NCBI GenBank assembly: GCA_973895155.1 | Contig: OZ316893.1 | Coordinates: 27,776,001-27,840,000, forward strand | DNA length: 64,000 nucleotides | Direction of reading: 5' to 3' | Origin: Marsupella aquatica | Taxonomy: Eukaryota; Marchantiophyta | In this document: one piece after another, positions 1 to 9,099 of the stretch | How the letters are laid out: each line of letters begins with the position of its first letter | Position numbering within the stretch: the stretch's first letter is position 1 | Notes under the pieces: model-generated | Seen by the model: only the letters and a program-made list of their open reading frames with translations | The model's database searches: none | Told to the model about the DNA's origin: nothing | Position numbers and translations under genes: made by a program

Positions 1-84
1 CCTTGCATCACAGTGACTGGTAATTTGGGAAGTAATGGCTGGCCCACTTACTGCATGCACACAAGTGCTATATAGGTCTTGTCT

Positions 85-549
85 TTAGTTAGTCAAGTGT
101 GGTTCATTAGTGGCCATGTAAATTGAGTGAATTGGCTTCTGAAGCACACTAGTTTGCAAAGATAATAGTAGCCACGACTTCATGAGGCAATGTTGGATAG
201 GTTGAGCAAATGCGGCCATCATACACTCAGGTGCATGTAGTAGACTCGCCCACACAGCATCGTTGTAGAATAGCCGAGGGAATGAAATATGATACTCTGG
301 GAGAGCTGGTGAATGCTGACACTCATCCCAAGGGGCCCACTTTATTGGACACTGACGAGGAATGAAAAATAGACGTATCAAAATAAGGTAAAGCAGAATG
401 ATGCCTGGGAACAGTGGGAAGGTTGAGAGGGTCAGAGCAGGCCAAAAGAGTGAGTGATATTTGAGATATTCAAATTTAGAGAATGCATACTTAGGTAGAA
501 TGGTAGTATGAGTGTTGGTGTTGCAATTCTTTTTCGGCTGGAAATGCAT
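85..549 (-). CDS. Unrecognised 154-aa open reading frame
   Basis: This leftward frame opens with ATG and runs 154 codons without interruption. It has a hydrophobic stretch near residues 40-65 that could be a membrane segment, followed by a Trp/Cys-containing region. I do not recognise a family. No promoter, intron signal or neighbouring gene supports it, so it may be a chance frame or an exon of a transposon gene lying outside the window. Confidence 0.15.
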   Translation of the reverse strand: MHFQPKKNCNTNTHTTILPKYAFSKFEYLKYHSLFWPALTLSTFPLFPGIILLYLILIRLFFIPRQCPIKWAPWDECQHSPALPEYHISFPRLFYNDAVWASLLHAPECMMAAFAQPIQHCLMKSWLLLSLQTSVLQKPIHSIYMATNEPHLTN

Positions 550-1140
550 GTTAGAACGAGATCAATCACTCACTTTTAGGTTTCGGCCAACAGAGTAACT
601 GAGCTAGTGACTGCTCTCGTTACTTTGGTGCCGCCCCACAGGTTATTTGCATTCTAATTTATTTGATTATAAAACTAAATTTTTATTCTACTGCCTGGAA
701 GCCAATGCCAGTTGCGCGCCACAAGCTTTATTTGTGGTTTCCATTCTCCCTTTTCAAATAAAATTTGTTTTAAAAAATACACATCCCCCCAAAAAATAAT
801 TTAATGAGGAAAGTACATTTTTGTTCGTGTACAACCTGATAGACTGATTGTATACGTACGTATCCAATACTGGGTACAATACACTTCCTCTGCTTGAATT
901 GTTTTTAACGTAGGTTTTATGACTTTTATCAACTCATCCTACAGAAAGTACTTGACGAAAGGACATATTTCAAGGCAAACAAATACTCAAAGCAAGCAGC
1001 ACACCTTTACGAAATTCACATGCCGTAGCTTGGGGCAGCCATTCTCACAGCCCTCCATATAAACTTTCCCGATAGATCAGCACCCAGTCCACAGTTTTAA
1101 AGCAATCCACCCATGGAGGTGTACAGTACCTGCTTCCCTT
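550..1140. other. Gene-free AT-rich stretch
   Basis: I see no coding, RNA or repeat signal here. The sequence is AT-rich with short homopolymer runs, for example around 760-800. Confidence 0.4.
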
Positions 1141-1476
1141 TTAAATTGTTTTCTGAATGGACGTGAACTGTTCATCGGAGACTTTTCGAGTCTCAGCTTG
1201 ATCCGCTTTTCGTTGCTTTTTCCGCAACTTTGCAGATGATTTGCTGGGGAGCCCATCCGTGGGCTTCCTATATGGTGGCCACGGGAATGCCAGCCTAGGA
1301 CCTATGGCGGTGGACGAACGAATTAGTACACCCAACTGCCATGCAATGATTTGAGGTGATCGAGGCAGGCAAATGAGCTCTCTTGAAGAAAGTCGTTGCG
1401 GCTTTCGCATTGGTGGAATTGAGTCAAGCGATGACGTTACAGGTAGAGCTCCAAAATATCCTGCCACTTTACTCAT
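1141..1476 (-). CDS. Unrecognised 111-aa open reading frame with basic tail
   Basis: This leftward ATG frame encodes 111 residues. The C-terminal third is rich in Lys/Arg/Gln (residues about 78-97), as in nuclear localisation regions. No family is recognised. It could be an exon fragment of a mobile element, or chance. Confidence 0.15.
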   Translation of the reverse strand: MSKVAGYFGALPVTSSLDSIPPMRKPQRLSSRELICLPRSPQIIAWQLGVLIRSSTAIGPRLAFPWPPYRKPTDGLPSKSSAKLRKKQRKADQAETRKVSDEQFTSIQKTI

Positions 1477-2127
1477 GAAGTCATGATGATGATGCTGACA
1501 ACCACCATTCGCTGAAGTTCAATTCATGCTGTTTTGTAATGCTTTCCTGAAGATACTTTTCCAAAGGAAATAAAAGTGACTCGTCGTTTCTGGACATCAA
1601 TATTTTATATCCACTGTACGACTGTAGCTGTTAGCACGGTTCAATATATAGTAGGTGGGAAACTACCGTACTTGAGTTAATTAACTGACATCATCTCGTT
1701 CGCGCTAAATTAGAAAAGCGTCATCGTAATTAGTTTTTTAGTCACCTTTCAATTCACTTTTTGAACTCCACCATTTAAAAATAGTTTCTTGTTGACAATC
1801 ACAATTATGAGGGTCGTCCCCAAAGACTACAGTAGCCATCGACTTCCTCGATAAATAATCTAGCGAAAATCCTCCATGGTTTACACACTTGAAGTCGAAA
1901 ACAAGACTAAAATGTAGATATTTTTCCAAGGTAGCTCACAACACAGTCTACTTTACCACCCAATCGTGAATCATCTTTAGGCAAAATAGCTCACCCGCTT
2001 GTCGCCCAACCTCAGACTAGTAGGGAGTCTCAAAATAGGGGATCCAAGGGTTAACGCCCATCCGTAACCCTCCGATTATGGACTATGCAGTAAAACTTAC
2101 TGGAGCCCAAAACAGGCTCCCGTAATT

Positions 2128-2609
2128 TTATGTCATGACCAGATGACTTAACCCATAAATTGTAGCAAACTGGACTTTGTACTCAAAGCGCAAACACTGT
2201 GCACTTATTTTGGACACTTGCAAGATTTTGAACTCGACATCCACTTTGGCCAAAAAATCCCGACGCCCTCCTCTGGACCTCGGTCTCTCAACACTCCATG
2301 GCCTTGCATCCATCCGCTGCTGCACGAGAGCTATGAATTCCTGAGGCACAGCGACGGATATTGAGCGGATATGTGCTTGACACTTATGCGAGAGAAAATC
2401 TGGGAGCCAAGATTGGCACCAAATTGCAGGCAATCAAGCTTGGACTCCTTCATAGCGTGGTATAGCTCCGAAGCGGAAGTCTGAAATCCTTGTTCAACTA
2501 ACTTGTGCAGATCTTTCAGGTGAAGGTCCGATTTCTGAAGCTGTTGTGCGAGGGTATTATTTATCTTCACATCTTGTGGATATCTTGCTAGGAACTCCGA
2601 GTGTGTCAA
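2128..2609 (-). pseudogene. Broken leftward frame beside the Harbinger relic
   Basis: Two overlapping leftward frames, 2331-2609 and 2128-2433, look like one protein broken by a frameshift near 2400. The upstream piece is helix-prone with Leu/Gln/His. The downstream piece has a basic Arg/Gly patch. It is divergent to the Harbinger transposase fragment that starts at 2941. Harbinger elements usually carry a second, Myb-like gene, so this is a possible relic of one, but I see no clear Myb motif. Confidence 0.2.
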
Positions 2610-2940
2610 ATGAGTTCTGTCACTGGATTGCTCTGATTTATAATCATTGGTGCACAGCTAGTTCCAATCTGTGGGTGATAACCAATTAATTTGTGGAATT
2701 TGTGACTACCATCAGCCATATGAATTTGACATGAATCGTTAGTGTACAGAATGTTTGATATATATCATTGGGGAGAAATTATCACTAACTATAGTCTTTG
2801 AATGGTGGAATTAGTTTGACGTAATTGCTTGGGAGAATTGATCTGAAATCGTGCACTATTCTTTAGTGTTCACAAAGAACCATTTTCCAGGAACTTCTTT
2901 TGGAGACACCATAACTTGAATTTCATATCATCAGAAAGAA

Positions 2941-3491
2941 TTGCAGGTGGTGCCAGAGAAATTGGTATCGAACATCCTTCTAGAGAGCTCGGATGATGAC
3001 CTCCTTACATCAGGTAGTGATATGGACTCCTTGAACAATCTCAGATTATCTAATTCAGATCATGATCTGTATTCATTAGATGAATCTGATGATGACACCA
3101 ATATACTTGAATTGGAGGGTGCTCCACATGAGCTCATGGAGTTGTATGCCACGATGGAGAGCACCAGGTTTTTTGTTGACAAGAAACTAACAAGTAAATC
3201 TCGGGAGTTTGCTACACAGTATTTTGACAAGCTCCCTCCTTTTAATTAATCTTCTGGAAAATGACTCGGATGGACAAGACATATACCTTTCTTTGCATTA
3301 GTTCACCTAATACTCCCAGAATCCACAGGCTCCTCTGTGAGTGGCAACTTGCTGTCACTCTGGATTGGTTGGGCCATGAAGGCAATGGAGCCTGCTTGAA
3401 TCTTTTAATTCCAACCTGGCCGGGGTGTAAGTAACGGTTCTCTTTGCAATTTCATTGATCATTGCTTAATTTGGTGCACTGGAGGATGCAC
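2941..3491 (+). pseudogene. PIF/Harbinger transposase, 5' half
   Basis: An acidic Ser/Asp-rich leader (2941-3249) is followed, after a frame change near 3250, by FWKMTRMDKTYTF and then QLAVTLDWLGHEGNGACL (about 3252-3420). This matches the helical region upstream of the catalytic core of PIF/Harbinger transposases. A further frame change near 3425 gives NGSLCNFIDHCLI. The gene stops abruptly at the TTAA at 3492-3495, where a 10.6-kb element begins, and resumes at 14126. Using one TTAA copy, the reading frame passes through the junction into GYLSRLAKVEHKVIAEEF. The copy is dead because of at least two frameshifts plus the insertion. Confidence 0.75.
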
Positions 3492-3495
3492 TTAA

Positions 3496-3530
3496 AACAC
3501 AATGACGGACCAAACGAGAAGTGCGACCAC
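3496..3530 (+). repeat. Left terminal inverted repeat of TTAA element
   Basis: The sequence begins AACACAATGACGGACCAAAC and pairs with 14087-14121 in inverted orientation. There are about four or five mismatches over roughly 35 bp. It is flanked outside by TTAA. Confidence 0.85.
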
Positions 3531-3659
3531 ACTTCTTGTTTTGCCCGCGGCGAAAAAAGTTTCTGAGGCAAAAAAGTCTTGGATACGGAATTAGTATTCC
3601 CCCTAAAAACTAGTTTTTTGAATTGAAAAAATGGGAAAAATTGACACGAATACAAAGAT

Positions 3660-3676
3660 GGGATACGGCGTATCCC
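3660..3676. repeat. Isolated GGGATAC palindrome near left end
   Basis: GGGATACGGCGTATCCC lies about 165 bp inside the left terminus. A close copy (centre GCC) lies at 13757-13773 near the right terminus, so the two ends each carry one outlying palindrome. Confidence 0.7.
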
Positions 3677-3843
3677 ATTTTGGATCCAACCGCGGAATTC
3701 CCAAAAAAACAAAACAAACGCAGTAAAAGTGCCGATATTGGTTTACCCGACAAGAATATTCTAAAATGATTCTTCTCAACGGTAACATTTAACCGACTGC
3801 GATGCAACTGCAGTCAAATACTAACCACGGTCAGAGAGAAAAC

Positions 3844-3852
3844 TATAAATAG
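3844..3852 (+). promoter_or_regulatory. TATA box of first rightward transcription unit
   Basis: TATAAATAG is followed by GGAG and, 30-40 bp on, a TTCCGCTCATTT stretch. The same arrangement recurs at 6209, so this is a duplicated promoter. The likely 5' UTR exon ends at 3970 with CTAACAG before GTGAGAATC, a good splice donor. A short upstream ORF (ATG near 3919, stop near 3965) lies in that exon. Confidence 0.6.
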
Positions 3853-3998
3853 GAGATCACCGCTTGAGAATTTTCCGCTCATTTTTTCTTGCTCTGGATA
3901 CTCTTACTCTCGACGAATGCACACCGTCTATACAAACTTGTATTCCCCGAAAATCAGATTTGACTAACAGGTGAGAATCTTCCTGAAAATGGCGAGGA

Positions 3999-4660
3999 CG
4001 AATCCCAAATGGGATACGACGTATCCTGTTTGGGATTCAACCTTCAAATGTTCAGTTTTCGTTTCACTTTAGCTAAAAAAGGAGGTTGGATGCGAAGTGG
4101 GATACGGGGTATCCCATATCGCATCCAACCTCCGAATATGAAGTATCTTAGACTCCAAATGTCAAAACCTCAACTTTGAATGCGAAATGGGATCCGGCGT
4201 ATCCCATTTGGGATTCATCCTTCAAATATCCAGTTTTTATTTCTCTTTAGCTGAAAGAGGAGGTTGGATGCGAAGTGGGATACGGGGTATCCCATGTTGC
4301 ATCCAACCTCCGAATATGAAGCATCTTAGACTCCAAATGTCAAAACCTCAACGTTGAATGCGAAATGGGATACGGCATATCCCGTTTGGGATTCACCCTT
4401 CAAATATCCAGTTTTGATTTCTCTTTAGCTGAAAAAGGAGGTTGGATACGAAGTGGGATACGGGGTATCCCATGTCGCATCCAACCTCCGAATATGAAGC
4501 ATCTTAGACTCCAAATATCAAAACCTCAACGTTGAATGCGAAATGGGATACGGCATATCCCGTTTGGGATTCACTCTTCAAATGTCCAGTTTTTATTTCT
4601 CTTTAGCTAAAAACGGAGGTTGGATGCAAAGTGGGATACGGGGTATCCCATGTGGTATTT
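3999..4660. repeat. About 178-bp tandem array of paired palindromes inside an intron
   Basis: Units recur at about 4081, 4259, 4436 and 4614 (period about 178 bp). Each unit has two palindromes. One is embedded in a long hairpin: GGAGGTTGGATGCGAAGT on one side, the GGGATAC core in the middle, and the near-complement ending in CATCCAACCTCC on the other (arms about 25 bp). The second is AAATGGGATAC...ATCCCRTTT. The array lies between the splice donor at 3971 and the acceptor at 4761-4762, so it would be intronic. Confidence 0.85.
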
Positions 4661-4824
4661 ACCTAGAGTTTTTTTGAATGATGGAAAAAACCTTATGGAT
4701 TGCTGATTGTTTCGTAGGCGAAGTTCAACTTAACACGCACTGAAGCTCTTGCTACCTTTCAGTGACCGACACTGACTCAAGCTTAAGCTTTCCTAGAAAA
4801 ACAAAGTTTTCTCTTGTGAGTCTA

Positions 4825-5151
4825 ATGGCGGTCCAGAATCAAAACCGTGAGAAACGTGCTCGTCGATTGTATAAGCGATTAGTTGCACTCAAAGTTCTTC
4901 GTCTGGGATTAGGCGCACTATGGACGAGAGGCGTGGATCCACATGATAGTTTGAATCCACTCCGAATAGAGTTTTGTGAAAAAAATGAGGACGGAGTTCC
5001 GATTCAGTCGAGGATATGTTTGAGTGGTTGTCTGCACTCTATTAATTATTCTTGTAATTATTGTCGTGATGCCCAAAACAAATATCATCGATTGGCATAT
5101 TTGTGTTGTCGGATTTGGAATGAAGATCCTTGGGTTAACTTATCGCGTTGA
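4825..5151 (+). CDS. Small basic/cysteine-containing protein of unknown function (transposon cargo)
   Basis: Translation from the ATG at 4825 gives 108 residues. The open frame itself extends upstream to 4762, just after a CTTTCAG acceptor, so an upstream start is possible. The N-terminal half is rich in Arg/Lys (QNREKRARRLYKRL). The C-terminal half has six Cys, in the pattern CLSGC..YSCNYC followed by LCC, plus His, which could bind zinc. I do not recognise the family. It sits 3' of the palindromic intron and 5' of the F-box frame and may be part of the same transcription unit. Confidence 0.45.
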   Translation: MAVQNQNREKRARRLYKRLVALKVLRLGLGALWTRGVDPHDSLNPLRIEFCEKNEDGVPIQSRICLSGCLHSINYSCNYCRDAQNKYHRLAYLCCRIWNEDPWVNLSR

Positions 5152-5327
5152 ATCTTCTTGATTAGTGTGTAAGTGTTTAGGTGAACGTTCTTGGGTCAAA
5201 CATTTTGTGAATATATTTTTCTTTTGATCAAAGAAATAAAATCAGTTTTTCCATCACTATTTTGTAGGTTGCTGAGAAAGAGCTCACCATCTCATTTATT
5301 ACTCCAGGTATCCACTCTTATTTTGGA
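5152..5327 (+). other. Spacer or intron between cargo ORFs
   Basis: This AT-rich spacer ends in polypyrimidine/CAG-like sequence (TACTCCAG near 5306), compatible with a splice acceptor ahead of the F-box start at 5328. Confidence 0.3.
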
Positions 5328-5878
5328 ATGGCCGTCACTGAGAACCCTGTCTTTACAAGGTTAGCGATGTCATTCGACAAAGAGAAGAAACAAATTCAAC
5401 AAAAAAGTGGCCAAAGGGAATCCAGATTGCTTTTGGATGGACTTCCTGATGAGATTGTTGAAACGTTCATTTGGTCCATTTTGAAAGTTTGTTGTATAGA
5501 GGATGAATTTGATTCCTCCAAGAACCAAGCTGATGAAAGATTGATGCGATTAAAAACAATGGTGTGGCTTGGATGCACCTCCAAGAAATGGAACCAGCTC
5601 GTAATTTGTACACAAGTCTGGGGTATTCTTAGACTAGCAAAAGCCAGTTTGAGGAAGTAAATGAAATGCTGACAAGCATTCCCAATGGAAAACCCCTTCA
5701 GAATGTTCATATTGAAGCTTTTGTTAGGATGGAAACACCGAATCTTCCTCCAATCAATTTCTTAGGTTTATTTTCAAGGTCTGACCTAAATCAATTTCAA
5801 GAAGACTGGCACAATCTTGAGAAAGATGAGCAAACGTGGCTCTTGGAAATGTATGGGGAAGCTTCTAGTCTGGTTTAG
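5328..5878 (+). pseudogene. F-box-like protein, frameshifted
   Basis: An ATG at 5328 opens a frame with LPDEIVETFIWSIL followed by a loop and then WLGCTSKKWNQLVICTQVW. This is the spacing of an F-box, the domain that docks substrate receptors on SKP1/cullin ubiquitin ligases. A one-base frame change near 5645 shifts to a second frame ending at 5878 (VNEMLTSIPNG...EASSLV). No LRR or Kelch repeats follow. If expressed it could direct ubiquitylation of a host silencing factor, but that is inference. The break may be a recent mutation, or a small intron may have been missed. Confidence 0.5.
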
Positions 5879-6112
5879 AGCCGTTCCATTCATGTTTTGG
5901 ACTGCTCATCTTGAATGGGCTCTTTGTAAAGACTCTTTTTAAGAATATCAACTTAGTTTATTTTGTGGCACAATTCTGGATGAATAAAGAGTTTTGTGAT
6001 TACCCTTGCATCAACCCCATTCGCTACGCGTAAAATCTATTTGGTTTAATACAAGGACTTGGGGATATGCCTTATCTCTAGTCAGAAACAAAGTCCTATC
6101 AAGAGTAAAAAG

Positions 6113-6120
6113 TATAAATA
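6113..6120 (+). promoter_or_regulatory. TATA-like box
   Basis: AAGTATAAATATCTG lies 96 bp upstream of the stronger TATAAATAG at 6209. It may be a duplicated or alternative promoter for the methyltransferase unit. Confidence 0.35.
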
Positions 6121-6208
6121 TCTGACCTTCGGACTCCAACCCTACGCTTTTGGATACACATTATCGCCTGTGGAAACCTTATCGCCTGTGGATACGAAGG
6201 TGATAAAG

Positions 6209-6217
6209 TATAAATAG
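6209..6217 (+). promoter_or_regulatory. TATA box of methyltransferase transcription unit
   Basis: TATAAATAGGAG is followed by a TTTACGCTCATTTC stretch, matching the promoter at 3844. A probable 5' UTR exon ends at 6341 (AAATAG before GTAAAAAC). The intron that follows contains the second palindrome cluster. Confidence 0.6.
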
Positions 6218-6395
6218 GAGTATCTGGTCAGAAAGTTTACGCTCATTTCTTTTTCTTCTCAACTTTGCTTGCCTCCGCGTTTTTCTCGGGCTGCAACATC
6301 TGTATAGCTTTTCATAATTGCTCGAATCGAAACAAAAAAATAGGTAAAAACTCAAGAAACTCTCCCCTCCTTGGCGCACTTCATTGTTGAATCCT

Positions 6396-6795
6396 GAGTG
6401 GGATACGCCGTATCCCCCTTTGTATTCAACTCTCTATTCTTTGGCCTTCTTTTCAATGTTGAATACGAGATGGGATACCGCGTATCCCATCTCGCATCCA
6501 ACACCCTCTTTTTAGTCTTCCATCCAAACCTCCTCGCTGTTTGTTGACTTTGAATACGAAATGGGATACGCGGTATCCCATTTTGCATTCAACTCCCTCT
6601 TTTTCATGCTTTGCATCAGACTCTAGGCAATTGTTGAGCTGGTTGGATGCAAAGTGGAATACCGCATATCCCATTTCGCATTCAACTCCCTCTTTTTTGT
6701 TCATTGCATCTGACTCTAGGCAATTGTTGATGTTGGATGCGAAGTTTGTTTTTGCTTGGTTGAATGCGAACTGGGATACGGGGTATCCCATGTCG
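6396..6795. repeat. Second GGGATAC palindrome cluster
   Basis: Palindromes lie at 6400, 6472, 6563, about 6655 and 6773. Their flanks are TTGAATRCGARNTG on one side and complementary CATYTCGCATTCAAC on the other. Spacing is 72-118 bp. The cluster lies in the putative 5' UTR intron (donor 6342; acceptor near 6810 or 6888), parallel to the array of the first unit. Confidence 0.8.
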
Positions 6796-6831
6796 CATTC
6801 GTCGTCCAGATTTGATTGTTTGAATTCCTAA

Positions 6832-8002
6832 ATGGTTATCTCCCCATTGTCTTTTCTCCAGATTCTTTTAACAGGTTTGTGTTTGCAGTTGAAAGCTTTT
6901 TTGAAGAAGAAGAACAATGATGCAATTGGTGCCGATGCGGTTGAGAAGCCTATGGAGGAGCTGACTTTGAGTGTTATTCCCCCGGGGTTTAAGAATTATG
7001 TTCAAGAAGCGATTGAGAACTACAACCGTCGTCGTGGGATTGAAACGGTTGAAGCAGAGTCGAGTGACCATCGATGGAAAAACGCTGACGGAAATTTCAT
7101 CAGATATACATTGCATTGTGGAGATGTCAAGGCGCTGGATAAGTTTGTAGAGAAAAAGAATTACACACTTGCAATTGCAGACATACCTTGTGGATTCAAT
7201 GCGCCTGGCTCTGAAAATGATGAGGTCCCATTTTCAGAGAGTGATATTGTGGATATGGTGAAGTGTTTTGCCAAGGTGACAAGTTCAAAGATGTGGAGGT
7301 TTGTTGTGATTCACTCTTTGCAGCAAAGTTGGTCTATGATGAATGCTCTTGGAAAAACTTGTAACGCAGGTGTAGAGGGTGGAATTTGGGAGAAGCCAAA
7401 TGTACATGCTCATCCTTTCGGGAATCGATTGGCTTGGGCTTTTGAAAACTGGTCAATCGGATATTATCACGAGAGTGGTATTAGGACCAGAGACATGTAC
7501 AATTTTGAACATGATGAGAAAAAGGTAAACATCATAAAAGTCCCTTGTGTTACAAAGAAATGTGTAACACCATTGGGGGAAATAGTGAACCCTTACCAAA
7601 AGCCGATAGCTCTAGCAGATTGGTTCATTCAACATTTTAGTGAAGTAGGGGATTGGGTTGCTGATTTATGTGCGGGGAGTGGTTTGACCTCATGCGCTGC
7701 CTTGTTAGGGAAACGTCCGGTGACAGCCGTGGAGCTCAGTGCAATTAAGCCAGGTAGATTGTATCCGGACCCGACTTGTCACGCTTGATGAATCGTGGGA
7801 CTTGAATGATGAAGCAACCGAGGAGGGTACAGGACCCATGAGCTTTGAGGTTCAACCACCTATTGGTGGTACTACAAGCACCCTCCCCACTGGAACTTGC
7901 ATCATTACAACCGCGGAGGAGAACGACAATGATGAGGATGAAGAGGATGAAATGGAACATGAAGCTCTGGCACTTGATCTTGGCTCATTCCTTGAGGCTT
8001 AG
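6832..8002 (+). CDS. Beta-class DNA methyltransferase (N6_N4_Mtase family), frameshifted near 3' end
   Basis: The main frame runs 6832-7788 from ATG. An alternative first exon could start after the TTTGCAG acceptor at 6888. ADIPCGFN at residues 116-123 occupies the place of the catalytic DPPY-type motif IV. The SAM-binding motif I, DLCAGSG, comes later at about residues 278-284 after NPYQKPIALADW. This IV-before-I order is the beta class, known in prokaryotes for N6-adenine or N4-cytosine methylation. A one-base frame change near 7735 joins it to a second frame (QVDCIRTRL...) with an acidic tail ending at 8002. The Pro-Cys in place of Pro-Tyr/Phe is unusual and may affect activity. Its neighbours are transposon genes, so it is element cargo rather than a housekeeping gene. 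Confidence 0.75.
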
Positions 8003-8570
8003 AAATATCAAGGAATGGTTTTATTCAAAGAACCCTTTCTAACTAATATAGGCTTATATAAATGTTGCCCAAGTTAATATGCTTCAAGAGGTGATGTAAT
8101 ATGGATGTGACACGCGTCACAATAGGATTGGTCCTTGTGGCCACCCTTTATTGGAACATGTGTATATGACATATAATTATGCTTGCAACATCTATGATTC
8201 AGAGTAGTTTAGGACTTTGGAGCTTTTGAACCCTGACTACCCTGCCGTGTTGTTCAAAAATGCCCCAAAGTTGAAGTTTGGGGTTAAAGGGTCATGAACA
8301 CAAAAATGTATGTACCCAAAACCCTTCCAAAACACTCCCGTCAGTTTTAGAACCGTGTGCAAATGATGAATTTATAACTTTTCAAGGCTTTCATAAATGG
8401 TGTAAAATGTGAAATTATAATATCTCAAAGGGGCAGATTTATTCTCCAAAATTAAGTTTTTAAGAATAACAAGAGAAATTTTTATAGGCTTCCAAAAATA
8501 ATAAAGGGTACTAAGGAGGGGGGTGTACACACGTATACCTCTTTAGTTTACAAAGGCTGGGGGCCCAGGG
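8003..8570. other. Non-coding spacer
   Basis: This is probably the 3' UTR of the methyltransferase unit plus an intergenic gap. I see no gene, palindrome or repeat in it. Confidence 0.35.
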
Positions 8571-8574
8571 CAAA

Positions 8575-9087
8575 ATGTATCATCTAGACTCTCTCGCCGG
8601 TCTACACTCAACCCATGTAATTGGATCAATACTGAGCAGGTATGTATATATTCTATTACATTTTTTCAATTTGAATTTATTTATGTGGTACATAAATATA
8701 AACACTTTCATTGGACTAAGAACTTTGAATGATAATTTACAGATATTTTACAATGGAATGAGAATTATTTTTTGGAAAAGTTCCAATGGGAGTTATGGAG
8801 ATTTACAATCCAATGGTAAGGATTTGAAAAGTTATTTCAACTTTTAGTTAGTTCAATTATTAAACACTTTGGACTAACTTTAAGATTCTTTCTCAACAAC
8901 CAAACAAGTCAGATTGTGGTCTATTTGTTCTTCAAAATATGGACGAAATCAAAATTCAATGGCATATTACACAATGCCTTGATGCACAGTCTTTATTTAC
9001 CAAAAAATGGTACAACTGTAAAAGAGCATGTAACCTTAGAAAATTCATTCGAGATCAAATTCTAAAATTGATGCATGTACCTGTTTA
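8575..9087 (+). pseudogene. Ulp1-like (C48) cysteine protease, C-terminal part
   Basis: MYHLDSLAGLHSTHVIGSIL at 8575-8640 fits the segment carrying the catalytic Asp in SUMO proteases. It is followed by GTATGT, a donor. The segment LQWNENYFLEKFQWELW (about 8744-8812) and then QQPNKSDCGLFVLQNM (about 8895-8942) give the catalytic Cys in the DCG motif. The tail ends at 9087. Small introns near 8638-8741 and 8816-8881 are likely, but the phases do not fit cleanly, so the copy may be damaged. The catalytic His segment is not visible upstream. Ulp1-like proteases are common transposon cargo. The gene is convergent with the transposase. Confidence 0.6.
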
Positions 9088-9099
9088 AAAACATCAATC

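Noticed and set aside
6541-6831. 96-codon frame across palindromes
   Set aside because: It consists of translated GGGATAC palindromes in a probable 5' UTR intron.
6832-8002. Bacterial contamination as the source of the methyltransferase
   Set aside because: It lies between the inverted ends of a plant-genome element, next to intron-containing genes and shared palindromes, with composition like its neighbours.
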